DNA from: Vicia villosa
Lineage: Eukaryota > Streptophyta > Magnoliopsida > Fabales > Fabaceae
Assembly (NCBI RefSeq): GCF_029867415.1
Contig: NC_081183.1
Coordinates: 32,038,980 to 32,102,979 of the forward strand
Length of the DNA stretch: 64,000 nt
Direction of reading: 5' to 3'
Shown in pieces: positions 21,437-34,889 of this stretch. Positions within the stretch are counted from its first letter, which is position 1, and each line of letters starts with the position of its first letter. A program made the translations under genes and the position numbers. The notes under the pieces are model-generated. The model was not told where the DNA came from. It did no database searches and saw only the letters and a program-made list of their open reading frames with translations.

Positions 21437-24400
21437 TGTCATACCCCAAAATTTTCCCATACTATCTCTCCTATTCAAATTCAAATCAAAGCATAAAGCT
21501 CAAAGACACTCTCTCCTAAACAAGGCTCAGAGAACTGGGGTTTTATTGTTCTGAAGGAAAATCAATGAATCAATGGCTCTAAGGCATCCCACATGGCCTA
21601 TGACACTCCACACTATCTCCATGACAAAATTCAGGGCTCAATTCAAAGAGTTGATCACTTAGTTGCTCAGAAAGTCAACAGTCGACTGATTTGACCTAGA
21701 AGTCAACTGTGGTCAAAGTACAGTCAAAACTCCTGATTTTTTATCAACATCCTCATATTGAAGTATCATTCACCATCTGATCAAGAATTGATCATGGTTC
21801 ATCAAGGAAAGATCAGAAATCAACAATTCCAAAAGTTTCTAAATTAGGGTTTTTTAACTAAAAGTCAACTGAACTTTGACCAGCCATAACTTTCACATGG
21901 AACATCAAAAATTGCCCATCCAAAGCTCATTTTGAAGGAAATTGAATTCTCTACAACTTTGTCTCTCACATGCCAGGTCCAAAAATGCTTCATTAGAGAG
22001 ATATGGACCAATACATTACAGGTCCTCCTAAAAAGTCAACAAAAACACCTTTTGGGTCAAAGCTCATAACTTGATAATGGAATATCTAATTGAGATGAAA
22101 CCAAAAGCATCATTTAGAGGACACTCTAAGCTTTCTAAAAAGTTAAAGTACACTTCCATACAACAAAAAATGAAGGAGATATGATGCTCAGAAGTTGATC
22201 AATTTTCCAGAAACACATAAGATCCTAATTGCATAATGTTGTGTTGGTGAACTAATGGGCCTATAATTTTGAGTTGTCCACGAAATCATAAGCCCAAAGA
22301 GAGTCCATGGATCAAATAGTTTTATTATTATGATATTATTTCATTTGCATTTGATTTTAATAATTTAAAATCAAATAAAATCAAATAAATCATAAGATAA
22401 TCACATAGTTATGGAATCAATCCTTTTCCTTGATCAAGATTCGAATAAATTTTATTCATTGGCTGAGATTAAAAGAGAAATATGCACAAAATAATAGAAG
22501 GCTCAAAATAGTAATATTTGGTGCAATATTAAATAAAAATTCTCCAAGATTTCCCTCACCAATTACACGATATTTTGCCTAAAATTTCAACCCTAAAAAC
22601 CCTCTATATATATACTGCAAAACCTAATGACAAGGGGACGAAAAATCAGAGAGGGAGGAGAGCGACTAGGGTTTCAACCTTCAAAAATCTCAACGAAAAG
22701 AAAGTTTCGTTTAGGGTGTTGCAGCCACATTCAAGTCCAAACAATCATCCCAATTCACTCCTCAGGTAACATAGAGTAAGAACACGCTATTAACCAAGTC
22801 CCATAATATGAATAACTATGGTATCATGCTCATCATATTCATTCATGTCCTTGAATTTCGTATAACATGATTTATTGGTTTTCAATACAAACTAACTATG
22901 CTTCTGAGTTTATAATGTTGTTTAGAGGCAGTTAGAACCGTCTTTATGGCGTTTTCACGCAAGAATGAGGGACCACCATTGTTAGGGCAAGCAAACTATT
23001 AAGTTTCGAAATTGCACTTACAGGCCGTTCCAATCGATACTAATGACGCTATCATATTCATAAGGGCCGACTTGATAAATCTGGGCACTCTTGATCATGG
23101 TTTAACGTGAATTTATGGAGTTAAATTTTTGCAGAAAAAGCCTAACAAAATTCGCAGGTAAAACCATAAATGAATCCGCAGGTATTTCTGCAGGTATGGA
23201 GGAAGGGGATGATGAATAGTATCCTGGACTTTGTCAACTCACGCGTGGCCTTTCAAATCCTCCCCATTGGCCGGTTCACTCATTGAATTCTCTCTCAGAC
23301 GCGTGGCAACGTTTGTTTTGCTAGTCAAAAGATGCTGCTTTGCTTTCCAACACTGATTGGTTCTTTCAAACGTCAGCGGGGCCCAGTTTGACCGTTTGTC
23401 CAATTTTTAAAGCCCCTTACGAAACTTGTTTTTTTATATAATATTTGTTAGTTAATGATATGTTGACTAAATCGTACAGCTTGTTTGGCAAGGGAGGAAA
23501 GGATGCAGCTTATGAGACATGGGTTCGAGCCCTCCTAATGCTAATAATTTTATTGAGTATTTGATTTCAGATCCAGTACATCTCGCTGGTGCGCGCTCAC
23601 TATACACCTCACGCATCTACCATCAGATCGTTCCAACTGCAGATCCAGCGTGTGAAAAGCTGCATGCTCATGGTGGACCTTCAAAGGATTCCCACACCAG
23701 ATCACTGCCCAGCTAAGTCTCTTCATTTACTTTTCTTTTTATTTTATTTTTGTTTTAAACCTTTATTTATTTCCTTTGGTTTTTATTTAAATGTTTTTAT
23801 TACTATAATAATTTCACATAATTATTAATCGACACTCGATTTTCCTCATAAACATTGAAAAATAATTATATTGTTTTTTATAAGAAAAATTATTATTTTT
23901 ACATATACTTTCAATCAATTAATTTTAAATATTATTTGTTAACCTCGAGGCATTTATCAATCCTGATAGCCTTAGGTTTATTGGTAGGTGGTGTCCATTA
24001 ACGCATTTTTTAGCTTTGTAAACCTTTAGGTCACAATAAGTTTTCTTAAATAACCCTTTAGGGTTTGCAAACTTTTTAGGGTTTAAATCAGTGAATGCAC
24101 TAACGCTTCTCTTCTTTGTGTTTAATTTTTCAGGGTTTAATCAAAAATTCTCCGACTACGTACCGTGGCAATTAAAAAGCTAAGTTCTGATCCTTCCTTT
24201 TTATTATTTAAATTATTTTACCTTTTATTTTAATTTTTGCCTTATAAGTTTAAATTAAGGTTTATTTTCAATGCCAAGGAATTCCATATTTTCAGGGTCA
24301 ATCGAAGGTTCAAGGAAGATCAAGACATTCAAGATTTTTTTTTTTGATTAATTATTGTTCCTTCTTATTCTTTGCCTTTAATTCCCCATCCCCGCAGGTG

Positions 24401-25322
24401 TTTATTGTAATAGCGTAGGATTTTCATTCTGCCTTTATTTTCTGCTGTGGTTAGTAATCTTAGGGAGTGCAAGCCTTTAACAGAAGTAGATAACTAATTA
24501 CAAGATAAATATCTGAATTAACCACCTGATTGTGCCACACACGCACCTTTAGGGTAATCCCTCTGGTTGCCTTGTTGCCTTATATTGTTGCCTTATTGTT
24601 GCCTGTTGCCTCTAAACATATTAATAGTCAAAGTCCCTCGATTCCGAGGATACCTAAAGCAAAACAAATGTTGCCCTCGGTTCATTATCATCATCAATAT
24701 GGTCCCTCGATGTTGCCTCGGTAAAATGATGATGTGTCCCCATTGCTAAGGTATCCTCGCATGATGCCTTAATTGACTATTATATCCTTCCCTTAGACTA
24801 CCTGCCCTCTTTATGGCAAGGGACAGTCTTATGGCGAAAGATACTTTTTTCGATGACCCGAACATCCAATTGAAAGACTTCCTACCCTCTTATAGTATGG
24901 ATAGACCCTTTCACCCGAAAGACTTAGAGAACAAGAAAGACAAACTTAGGGTCGGTAGTTCTTAATCGCTTGCTCACAATCAATTCAAATTCAAAATTTT
25001 TCACCTCTCTTTCAAAAACAATTTCAAAACAAGGCTACGCTTATTTACAAGCTAAAGTCCTTAACGAAATATTTTTACTATTCACACACGACACTTCAAA
25101 CTTTTCAAACAAACAAAGTGAGCTAAGCAATTAAGAGCCCATGGATAGCCATGGATGCAAAGGGTGCCTTACACCTTCCCTTTGTATAACCTACCCCCGA
25201 ACTCAATCTCTTTTCAAAGGTCTTTCCTGTTCTTTTTGCCTTTCCAATTGGATAAAATAAAAGTCGGTGGCGACTCTTGCTATCCGCACATTTTCGATAA
25301 AAAGTCAGTTCACTGTATTACA
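21437..25322 (+). repeat. LTR 2 of gag-only element (shared middle LTR)
   Basis: Same length as LTR 1. It serves as 3' LTR for unit 1 and 5' LTR for unit 2 and has no target duplication of its own. Confidence 0.94.
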
Positions 25323-25345
25323 GAACTGGCGACTCTGCTGGGGAC

Positions 25346-26521
25346 GCTTTCGATTAAAAGAGGGGTTACCTTAGAGTTTAGGATTCACTTTAATTGTTTG
25401 ATTTGTCTGCTTTATATTTCAAAGGCTGTTTTGGGTATTTACTTGTGTGAAAGATCCTAACCCGGATCTGAGAACCTTAGGTATATGGCATGAGATCAAG
25501 GAGACTGCACAGCGTATACTGATGTGGTTGATCTGATGGCCATCGTTAGTGTGACACATTGGTTTGTCCTGGTGTTCCTTGGGATCTGACTTGGGGAAAT
25601 GCTTGGCTGCCGCGTGGTGTCATTAAGCACTAATTTGCCCTTAGAACCTTAGTCGAACTTGACTTTAGCCTATTAGAAAGTAGCGAGATGGCTGGCTTTG
25701 GTTCCGACTGAAGTTGGTTGATACTCGAAGCTACACTCATATGGACTGGACTTTCAGGACCTTCTCGGTTGGTGATTCGATTGCCGAACTGAGATAAGCG
25801 CCTTCGAGAAAGGTCAATGATATGAGCTCCCTAGAACCCGATCTTTATATAGGACAGGTTTGAACCAACTAAACTTCAGGAGGAGGGTACATACCTTTTG
25901 ACCACGTGCAAGCCTAACCATAAGGCAAAATTGTGTGACTTGTGTGACTTGTGTGACTTGTTTGTGTCTGCTACTAACCTTTGTTTCCTTGCAGGTTTTG
26001 TTAAAAGACTTGTTCGCCCTTACTATCTCACGTTGTGCCTAATGAACTGCATTCGCATAACATTCATGACATCATGACATCATGAGCATAACATGATTTA
26101 ACTAACCCTTTCAAGGATCTTAGGGATTTAGGGCGCACAATTTCAGGTACTCTTATCAAGGAACGAATTCCTAATCAAGGGACAAGAGGATTTATTTTCC
26201 TCTGGCCACATACCTTCCAATTCAGAGACGTTGTACCTATCAAGGGGCAAGAGGATTTATTTTCCTCTAGCCATGTACCTTCAAATTCAGAAGTTCCCGA
26301 ATCAGAGGCTATGACCCACTGGATATGGTAAGCTTGATTCTCAAAGAAAGACATTCAAAGACAAAAATCAGAGTTCTTCAAACGAAGAAGCGACCAAATC
26401 GTTTTTGACGTTGCTAACTAAATTTCCAGAGATCCTTGAAAATATTGCATCTGCATTCATAACATTGCATCACAGGTTCCCACCATAGGTTTCTTACCTC
26501 CTCGCTGTTTATTTCAGCATC
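25346..26521 (+). other. non-coding leader, unit 2
   Basis: Copy of 15783-16958, with one G/C difference at 25433 versus 15870. Twin hairpins at 26185-26203 and 26250-26268; acceptor before the gag ATG preserved. Confidence 0.75.
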
Positions 26522-27892
26522 ATGAATCTCGAGCAATCCGTCAAAGACCTTCAAGCTCAGAATGCCCAGTTTCAAGATCTGATCCTGAACTTATCCAAGG
26601 GGCAAGACGAGCTGAAAACCTTTCTGACTAAGAAGGAGAAAAAGACCAAGAAGCCCAAAGGAGTGATCAACCTGGGAAGAAGATTCAAGGGTCGTCCCAA
26701 GAAGGCTGCAGAAACTGGAATTCCTAAAGATGAGGAAGAGGAAGAGGAAGGAGATGATCTTAGTGTCAAGAACAATCAGGGAAGCCATGTAGGTTCTGAT
26801 GTCCAGGAAGAAGAAGAAGAAGAAGAAGAAGATGAGTATCCTCAAGACGAGGATTATGCTGATGAGAAGTATAGACTACTAGAAGAGCGCCTGAGAAGCG
26901 TGGAAATTCAGAAGGTACCTGGGCTGGATTTTGAAGAACTAGGACTCGTTCCTGGGGTCGTTATTCCTCCAAAATTCAAAACTCCCGCTTTTGCTAAGTA
27001 TGATGGGTCCTCCTGTCCTAAACTACACTTGAGGTCTTATGTAAGGAAGATTCAGCCCCACACTGCTGATAAGAGGCTCTGGATCCATTTCTTCCAAGAG
27101 AGTTTATCTGGAACTCAACTCGAATGGTACTATCAACTGGAAAGTACCAACATCCGTACTTGGGAAGATTTGGTTGTTGCTTTCTACCAGCAATACCAAT
27201 ACAATGCTGACCTCGCACCAACTCGCATACAACTACAAAGCATGTCTATGGGACCCGAGGAAAGTTTCAAGGAGTATGCTCAAAAATGGAGAGATCTAGC
27301 TGGAAGAGTCAAACCCTCCTTGACTGATAGAGAATTGGTTGATATGTTCATGAATACACTGACTGGTCCTTTCTACAGCCATTTACTTGGAAGCTCATCG
27401 TCTGGTTTCACCGATCTCATACTGACTGGAGAACGTGTTGAAAGTGGTATCCGAAGCGGAAAAATTCAGGTGGCTACTTCTTCTGGTACTGTGAAAAAGC
27501 CATACAATCAGAAGAATGAATCCAACACTGTTGGGGCAGTCCTGGTCTCTAGTCAGGCTCCAACACAACAACAACAAAAAGATCAACGCAAGCAACAAGG
27601 TGGCCAACGTACTTGGAAATCAAAACCCAAGAGGTCATTTACCCCACTACACATGCCATTGGCTCAAGCTTTGCAACACTTGCTCGATCGGAGTCTGATA
27701 ACTCTACTGCCTCCATACTCAGCTCCTGCTAATCCCGTCCCTGGGTACAAGCATCATGCAAGATGTGCTTACCATTCAAATAGTCCTGGTCACGATACAG
27801 AAGATTGTGGGCCATTGAAACATAAAATTCAAGACTTGATTGAAGAAGGGATCATTGAATTTGGGCAACCAGAGAAGCCACACAAAGTCTAA
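26522..27892 (+). CDS. gag: Ogre/Tat-type Gag protein, unit 2
   Basis: The 456-residue product is identical to that of unit 1, with the same acidic runs, central gag domain and Cys/His cluster near 415-429. It follows the second PBS and leader in the same layout, so transcription from LTR 2 could express it independently of unit 1. Two identical intact copies mean the duplication is too recent for decay, and they say nothing by themselves about selection. Function and trans-dependence are as for unit 1. Confidence 0.9.
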   Translation: MNLEQSVKDLQAQNAQFQDLILNLSKGQDELKTFLTKKEKKTKKPKGVINLGRRFKGRPKKAAETGIPKDEEEEEEGDDLSVKNNQGSHVGSDVQEEEEEEEEDEYPQDEDYADEKYRLLEERLRSVEIQKVPGLDFEELGLVPGVVIPPKFKTPAFAKYDGSSCPKLHLRSYVRKIQPHTADKRLWIHFFQESLSGTQLEWYYQLESTNIRTWEDLVVAFYQQYQYNADLAPTRIQLQSMSMGPEESFKEYAQKWRDLAGRVKPSLTDRELVDMFMNTLTGPFYSHLLGSSSSGFTDLILTGERVESGIRSGKIQVATSSGTVKKPYNQKNESNTVGAVLVSSQAPTQQQQKDQRKQQGGQRTWKSKPKRSFTPLHMPLAQALQHLLDRSLITLLPPYSAPANPVPGYKHHARCAYHSNSPGHDTEDCGPLKHKIQDLIEEGIIEFGQPEKPHKV

Positions 27893-30067
27893 AGGATGGC
27901 TATTTAGATCATTAATTTACTCGCATTCGCAGTTTCTTTCCTGTTTGTTTAAACATTCGTCTTATGTCAGACTCTATTTATTTTATCATAATCATTAATG
28001 CATTGCATATGTTTGTCTTGATTTATTTCTCTTCCTATTTCTATATTAAACTTTGTTTTTACTTAGTTTTCTTTATGATATTTAACTCTCGCTAAAGCGG
28101 TAAGCCTTTTGAGGGAGGATGACGAAAACGATATCGCAACCTCATACAGTATGCTTTCAAACAGACTATGCTGACGATGTACAGGCATTGTTTCAATTCC
28201 TAAACAGTGGAGATATAAGGATGTTAATCCCTCGTCAACCCCTTTGAGCCTAAGAAGTAGAAGTTTTCTTTCTCATACAGATTAAAACCTTTAATCATAA
28301 CCTGGGGCAGGGTAGTTACTCAGTTACCTCAATTATACCAGGTGCTTTACACATGTGATGGATTCCTGTAATTCTCAAGTCAGGAAGTCAATATCCATAA
28401 AAGAAAAAGAAAACTATTAAGTTAAAACCTATGAAGGAGACTTATCAAAAATCGGAACATCCCGCTGGCTGTAATCTCAAAATGAACAGTTCAGGCAAAA
28501 GTTAGGGATAATAAAGTCAAAAAAGAGGTTACTGCAAATCCTCGACAAAAGAAAAAATTACAAAAAGGATGACTGCCTTTTCAGATAAACTTTCGGTGCT
28601 TCAACCATCATCAAATGTCAACATTACGACTTCAAGACCTGCTAAAACTTAAATGCAAGGTTAACTGAGCATAAGATCGAAGAACATCACGAAGATTGGG
28701 AAGGGTACAAATAAAATTTGAGCCTTTATCTTTTGTTTCTTAAACCGTGAACCAAGCCACGTTACAACCCTTGAAAGTCCTAACTGAAGCTTGGTTAGTT
28801 CGAAAGCGTACTGTCACAAAAAGGGTATCCTGACTCCTTAAAGTTTACCAAAAATCCTGAGTTGATATCATGTTTTTACAAATATCACTTTCTTACATAT
28901 TTTGTTTTACTAAAATTGTTTTTAAAACTCCAAGACAGACATATGCATTGCATTTTAATGAGTGTCATTATAAAACAATTTTGTCTATGTAATTTCAAAT
29001 GTTTGGCATCAGGAAGAATCTGCATGGGGCATAATTAATGACTAAAAGTCCTCCAGACAAATAAATTTGCAGAGACGTCTCGTATGCATGACTCGATCAG
29101 CTAAAAGCTTGTTTACATAAGGGGCATAACAATTCATAGAAACTCTCAGAGGCACTGAAGAAACCAGAGAAGTTAGTGCATCACTTGGGGCATGTCACAT
29201 CAGTCACAAATCTCAACAAATGCTATTTAGCCACTAGCATCAGATGATGTCAGTATTTGTCTCTTCTTTGAAGTTCTAATTCTAAATTCAAGTATCGAGC
29301 ATACCAAGCTATTGATTCCAGGGGCATGTATACTCTCGCAAGTGTTTTTCAACAGCAAGTACTCAAAGACAAGGGGCAATGGAAAATTGAAAATCCCTGG
29401 GAACTTTCCCCACAGAGCAGTTTTCATAATATATCCCCACATAGCAGTTTAAGAAGTCATCTTCAAGCAATCTCTTCCCAACAGAAACTTAGTTCCCCAA
29501 CGGAGTTTATACCTCCGACACTGCCGGTTCTCCGACACAATCTTCTTCTCTAGCATGGTTTATTCAAACTCAAAGTTGCCGCTCAGAAATCGGGTCGAAT
29601 ATTATGCTTATTTCTCTTGTCCCCAGGATACATCAGGATCAGATCACTCAAGTCAATCTCATCCCCAAGCGAAGATCAAAAATCCCCAGCTGGATATCAT
29701 CGAATAAAAGACAGGAGTTCTCTTGTCATTATCTCCAACAGCATACAGAGATTTATTTTCTCAACTCACAGCTGCTATACAAAAATTATCAATATGCTCC
29801 GACTATATAGTCCATCCCTGCATCGTTCATAAATACATGCATAACATACAGTACTCTCGTTTATTTCGAGAAACTCAATACATGTATCATGACATTGCCT
29901 AAAACTAATCTTTCCTTTTCAGGTCATTTCATAATCAAAAGAATATTATTATCCAAGTGCGGAGCAAATACAATCATATCACGATTCGATCTCAACATTC
30001 ATTCAAGACAGATACAAATCTGATAATTCATTCCAGGTCTTTCTTCAAAGATAATTCAGAAACAATC
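27893..30067 (+). other. non-coding 3' region, unit 2
   Basis: Copy of 18330-20504 at +9563; no pol domains. Confidence 0.8.
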
Positions 30068-30566
30068 AAAGAACTTCTTGTCCTTTCTAGGAGCCTTTCT
30101 AGGTAACCTTTCTAGGAACCTTTCTAGGTAGTCTTTTCTAAGATATTTCATATCCTTTCCAGGAGCCTTTCTAGGTAGTCTTCTCTAAGACGTTTATTAC
30201 CCTTTTTAGGAGCCTTTCTAGGTAGTCTCGTTTGAGACGTATCATATCCTGTCTAGGAACATTTCTAGGTAATCTTTTCTAAGATATTTCATATCCTTTC
30301 CAGGAGCCTTTCTAGGTAGTTTTCTCTAAGACGTTTATTACCCTTTCTAGGTAGTCTCGTTTGAGACGTATCATATCCTGTCTAGGAACCTTTCTAGGTA
30401 ATCTTGTCTAAGATGTTTCATATCCTTTCCAGGAGCCTTTCTAGGTAGTCTTCTCTAAGACATTTATTACCCTTTCTAGGAGCCTTTCTAGGTAGTCTCG
30501 TTTGAGACGTATCATATCTTCTCTAGGTGGTCTTCTCTAAGACATTCCTTACCCGTTTAGGCTAGT
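30068..30566 (+). repeat. 47-bp minisatellite with hairpins, unit 2
   Basis: Same array as 20505-21003, with the same copy number and variant order. The array has not changed length since the unit duplicated. Confidence 0.9.
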
Positions 30567-30999
30567 TTTGTTCAAAGACATATCTCAAACCTCTCAGAGA
30601 TAATCTTACCATCTCTTGCCCTTTCAAGGAGCCTCTCCGTTAATCTTCTACAAGACAATTCTTCCCGAGCATTGGCAAAAGCCTAAACTCCTTTGCATCA
30701 GTCAGGAATCTACCCTATTCAAGAACCTCTTCAGGTAGTCTTCTGTAAGACATTACTTCATTTTAATGAATCTCTCCTTCAATCAATGCATATGATCCCG
30801 TCGGAAAAGCATTTGCTTTAGAACAACAATTCTTCAAACATCTGATGGCATCTTCAAGCCCATCTCCGACAAAAGTCCATACTTCAGCTAGGGCAAATTT
30901 CTTGGTATTCTAGTGTTCAATCATCTTCCACCTTCAGATACCGACTGGCATACAAACCACTCTACATCTTCAGGTTTAAGATAATTGAACAGGGGCAGC

Positions 31000-33900
31000 T
31001 GTCATACCCCAAAATTTTCCCATACTATCTCTCCTATTCAAATTCAAATCAAAGCATAAAGCTCAAAGACACTCTCTCCTAAACAAGGCTTAGAGAACTG
31101 GGGTTTTATTGTTCTGAAGGAAAATCAATGAATCAATGGCTCTAAGGCATCCCACATGGCCTATGACACTCCACACTATCTCCATGACAAAATTCAGGGC
31201 TCAATTCAAAGAGTTGATCACTTAGTTGCTCAGAAAGTCAACAGTCGACTGATTTGACCTAGAAGTCAACTGTGGTCAAAGTACAGTCAAAACTCCTGAT
31301 TTTTTATCAACATCCTCATATTGAAGTATCATTCACCATCTGATCAAGAATTGATCATGGTTCATCAAGGAAAGATCAGAAATCAACAATTCCAAAAGTT
31401 TCTAAATTAGGGTTTTTTAACTAAAAGTCAACTGAACTTTGACCAGCCATAACTTTCACATGGAACATCAAAAATTGCCCATCCAAAGCTCATTTTGAAG
31501 GAAATTGAATTCTCTACAACTTTGTCTCTCACATGCCAGGTCCAAAAATGCTTCATTAGAGAGATATGGACCAATACATTACAGGTCCTCCTAAAAAGTC
31601 AACAAAAACACCTTTTGGGTCAAAGCTCATAACTTGATAATGGAATATCTAATTGAGATGAAACCAAAAGCATCATTTAGAGGACACTCTAAGCTTTCTA
31701 AAAAGTTAAAGTACACTTCCATACAACAAAAAATGAAGGAGATATGATGCTCAGAAGTTGATCAATTTTCCAGAAACACATAAGATCCTAATTGCATAAT
31801 GTTGTGTTGGTGAACTAATGGGCCTATAATTTTGAGTTGTCCACGAAATCATAAGCCCAAAGAGAGTCCATGGATCAAATAGTTTTATTATTATGATATT
31901 ATTTCATTTGCATTTGATTTTAATAATTTAAAATCAAATAAAATCAAATAAATCATAAGATAATCACATAGTTATGGAATCAATCCTTTTCCTTGATCAA
32001 GATTCGAATAAATTTTATTCATTGGCTGAGATTAAAAGAGAAATATGCACAAAATAATAGAAGGCTCAAAATAGTAATATTTGGTGCAATATTAAATAAA
32101 AATTCTCCAAGATTTCCCTCACCAATTACACGATATTTTGCCTAAAATTTCAACCCTAAAAACCCTCTATATATATACTGCAAAACCTAATGACAAGGGG
32201 ACGAAAAATCAGAGAGGGAGGAGAGCGACTAGGGTTTCAACCTTCAAAAATCTCAACGAAAAGAAAGTTTCGTTTAGGGTGTTGCAGCCACATTCAAGTC
32301 CAAACAATCATCCCAATTCACTCCTCAGGTAACATAGAGTAAGAACACGCTATTAACCAAGTCCCATAATATGAATAACTATGGTATCATGCTCATCATA
32401 TTCATTCATGTCCTTGAATTTCGTATAACATGATTTATTGGTTTTCAATACAAACTAACTATGCTTCTGAGTTTATAATGTTGTTTAGAGGCAGTTAGAA
32501 CCGTCTTTATGGCGTTTTCACGCAAGAATGAGGGACCACCATTGTTAGGGCAAGCAAACTATTAAGTTTCGAAATTGCACTTACAGGCCGTTCCAATCGA
32601 TACTAATGACGCTATCATATTCATAAGGGCCGACTTGATAAATCTGGGCACTCTTGATCATGGTTTAACGTGAATTTATGGAGTTAAATTTTTGCAGAAA
32701 AAGCCTAACAAAATTCGCAGGTAAAACCATAAATGAATCCGCAGGTATTTCTGCAGGTATGGAGGAAGGGGATGATGAATAGTATCCTGGACTTTGTCAA
32801 CTCACGCGTGGCCTTTCAAATCCTCCCCATTGGCCGGTTCACTCATTGAATTCTCTCTCAGACGCGTGGCAACGTTTGTTTTGCTAGTCAAAAGATGCTG
32901 CTTTGCTTTCCAACACTGATTGGTTCTTTCAAACGTCAGCGGGGCCCAGTTTGACCGTTTGTCCAATTTTTAAAGCCCCTTACGAAACTTGTTTTTTTAT
33001 ATAATATTTGTTAGTTAATGATATGTTGACTAAATCGTACAGCTTGTTTGGCAAGGGAGGAAAGGATGCAGCTTATGAGACATGGGTTCGAGCCCTCCTA
33101 ATGCTAATAATTTTATTGAGTATTTGATTTCAGATCCAGTACATCTCGCTGGTGCGCGCTCACTATACACCTCACGCATCTACCATCAGATCGTTCCAAC
33201 TGCAGATCCAGCGTGTGAAAAGCTGCATGCTCATGGTGGACCTTCAAAGGATTCCCACACCAGATCACTGCCCAGCTAAGTCTCTTCATTTACTTTTCTT
33301 TTTATTTTATTTTTGTTTTAAACCTTTATTTATTTCCTTTGGTTTTTATTTAAATGTTTTTATTACTATAATAATTTCACATAATTATTAATCGACACTC
33401 GATTTTCCTCATAAACATTGAAAAATAATTATATTGTTTTTTATAAGAAAAATTATTATTTTTACATATACTTTCAATCAATTAATTTTAAATATTATTT
33501 GTTAACCTCGAGGCATTTATCAATCCTGATAGCCTTAGGTTTATTGGTAGGTGGTGTCCATTAACGCATTTTTTAGCTTTGTAAACCTTTAGGTCACAAT
33601 AAGTTTTCTTAAATAACCCTTTAGGGTTTGCAAACTTTTTAGGGTTTAAATCAGTGAATGCACTAACGCTTCTCTTCTTTGTGTTTAATTTTTCAGGGTT
33701 TAATCAAAAATTCTCCGACTACGTACCGTGGCAATTAAAAAGCTAAGTTCTGATCCTTCCTTTTTATTATTTAAATTATTTTACCTTTTATTTTAATTTT
33801 TGCCTTATAAGTTTAAATTAAGGTTTATTTTCAATGCCAAGGAATTCCATATTTTCAGGGTCAATCGAAGGTTCAAGGAAGATCAAGACATTCAAGATTT

Positions 33901-34884
33901 TTTTTTTGATTAATTATTGTTCCTTCTTATTCTTTGCCTTTAATTCCCCATCCCCGCAGGTGTTTATTGTAATAGCGTAGGATTTTCATTCTGCCTTTAT
34001 TTTCTGCTGTGGTTAGTAATCTTAGGGAGTGCAAGCCTTTAACAGAAGTAGATAACTAATTACAAGATAAATATCTGAATTAACCACCTGATTGTGCCAC
34101 ACACGCACCTTTAGGGTAATCCCTCTGGTTGCCTTGTTGCCTTATATTGTTGCCTTATTGTTGCCTGTTGCCTCTAAACATATTAATAGTTAAAGTCCCT
34201 CGATTCCGAGGATACCTAAAGCAAAACAAATGTTGCCCTCGGTTCATTATCATCATCAATATGGTCCCTCGATGTTGCCTCGGTAAAATGATGATGTGTC
34301 CCCATTGCTAAGGTATCCTCGCATGATGCCTTAATTGACTATTATATCCTTCCCTTAGACTACCTGCCCTCTTTATGGCAAGGGACAGTCTTATGGCGAA
34401 AGATACTTTTTTCGATGACCCGAACATCCAATTGAAAGACTTCCTACCCTCTTATAGTATGGATAGACCCTTTCACCCGAAAGACTTAGAGAACAAGAAA
34501 GACAAACTTAGGGTCGGTAGTTCTTAATCGCTTGCTCACAATCAATTCAAATTCAAAATTTTTCACCTCTCTTTCAAAAACAATTTCAAAACAAGGCTAC
34601 GCTTATTTACAAGCTAAAGTCCTTAACGAAATCTTTTTACTATTCACACACGACACTTCAAACTTTTCAAACAAACAAAGTGAGCTAAGCAATTAAGAGC
34701 CCATGGATAGCCATGGATGCAAAGGGTGCCTTACACCTTCCCTTTGTATAACCTACCCCCGAACTCAATCTCTTTTCAAAGGTCTTTCCTGTTCTTTTTG
34801 CCTTTCCAATTGGATAAAATAAAAGTCGGTGGCGACTCTTGCTATCCGCACATTTTCGATAAAAAGTCAGTTCACCGTATTACA
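31000..34884 (+). repeat. LTR 3 of gag-only element (right end)
   Basis: One base shorter than LTRs 1 and 2 because of a poly-T run near 33898. It has a few private substitutions (for example C in CACCGTATTACA where the other two have T). It is followed by CATTG and then H internal sequence, not by a PBS. Confidence 0.94.
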
Positions 34885-34889
34885 CATTG
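34885..34889 (+). repeat. target-site duplication CATTG, right copy
   Basis: Identical to 11869-11873; closes the composite. Confidence 0.93.

Larger units (their letters stand above)
11874..34884 (+). mobile_element. composite gag-only Ogre-type element: LTR-int-LTR-int-LTR
   Basis: Three LTRs start at 11874, 21437 and 31000, exactly 9563 bp apart, and two complete internal regions lie between them. Only the outer ends carry the CATTG duplication; the middle LTR is flanked by internal sequence on both sides. Each unit codes one 456-aa Gag and nothing else. Copies differ by a handful of substitutions (for example 12406, 13226, 15508, 15870, 21316) and one T in a poly-T run. This fits one insertion followed by unequal LTR-LTR recombination. 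Confidence 0.93.

Noticed and set aside
16959..27892. Possible assembly duplication of the 9563-bp unit
   Set aside because: The copies carry private substitutions and a poly-T length change, and the outer target duplication fits a real event. Long reads are still the proper test.
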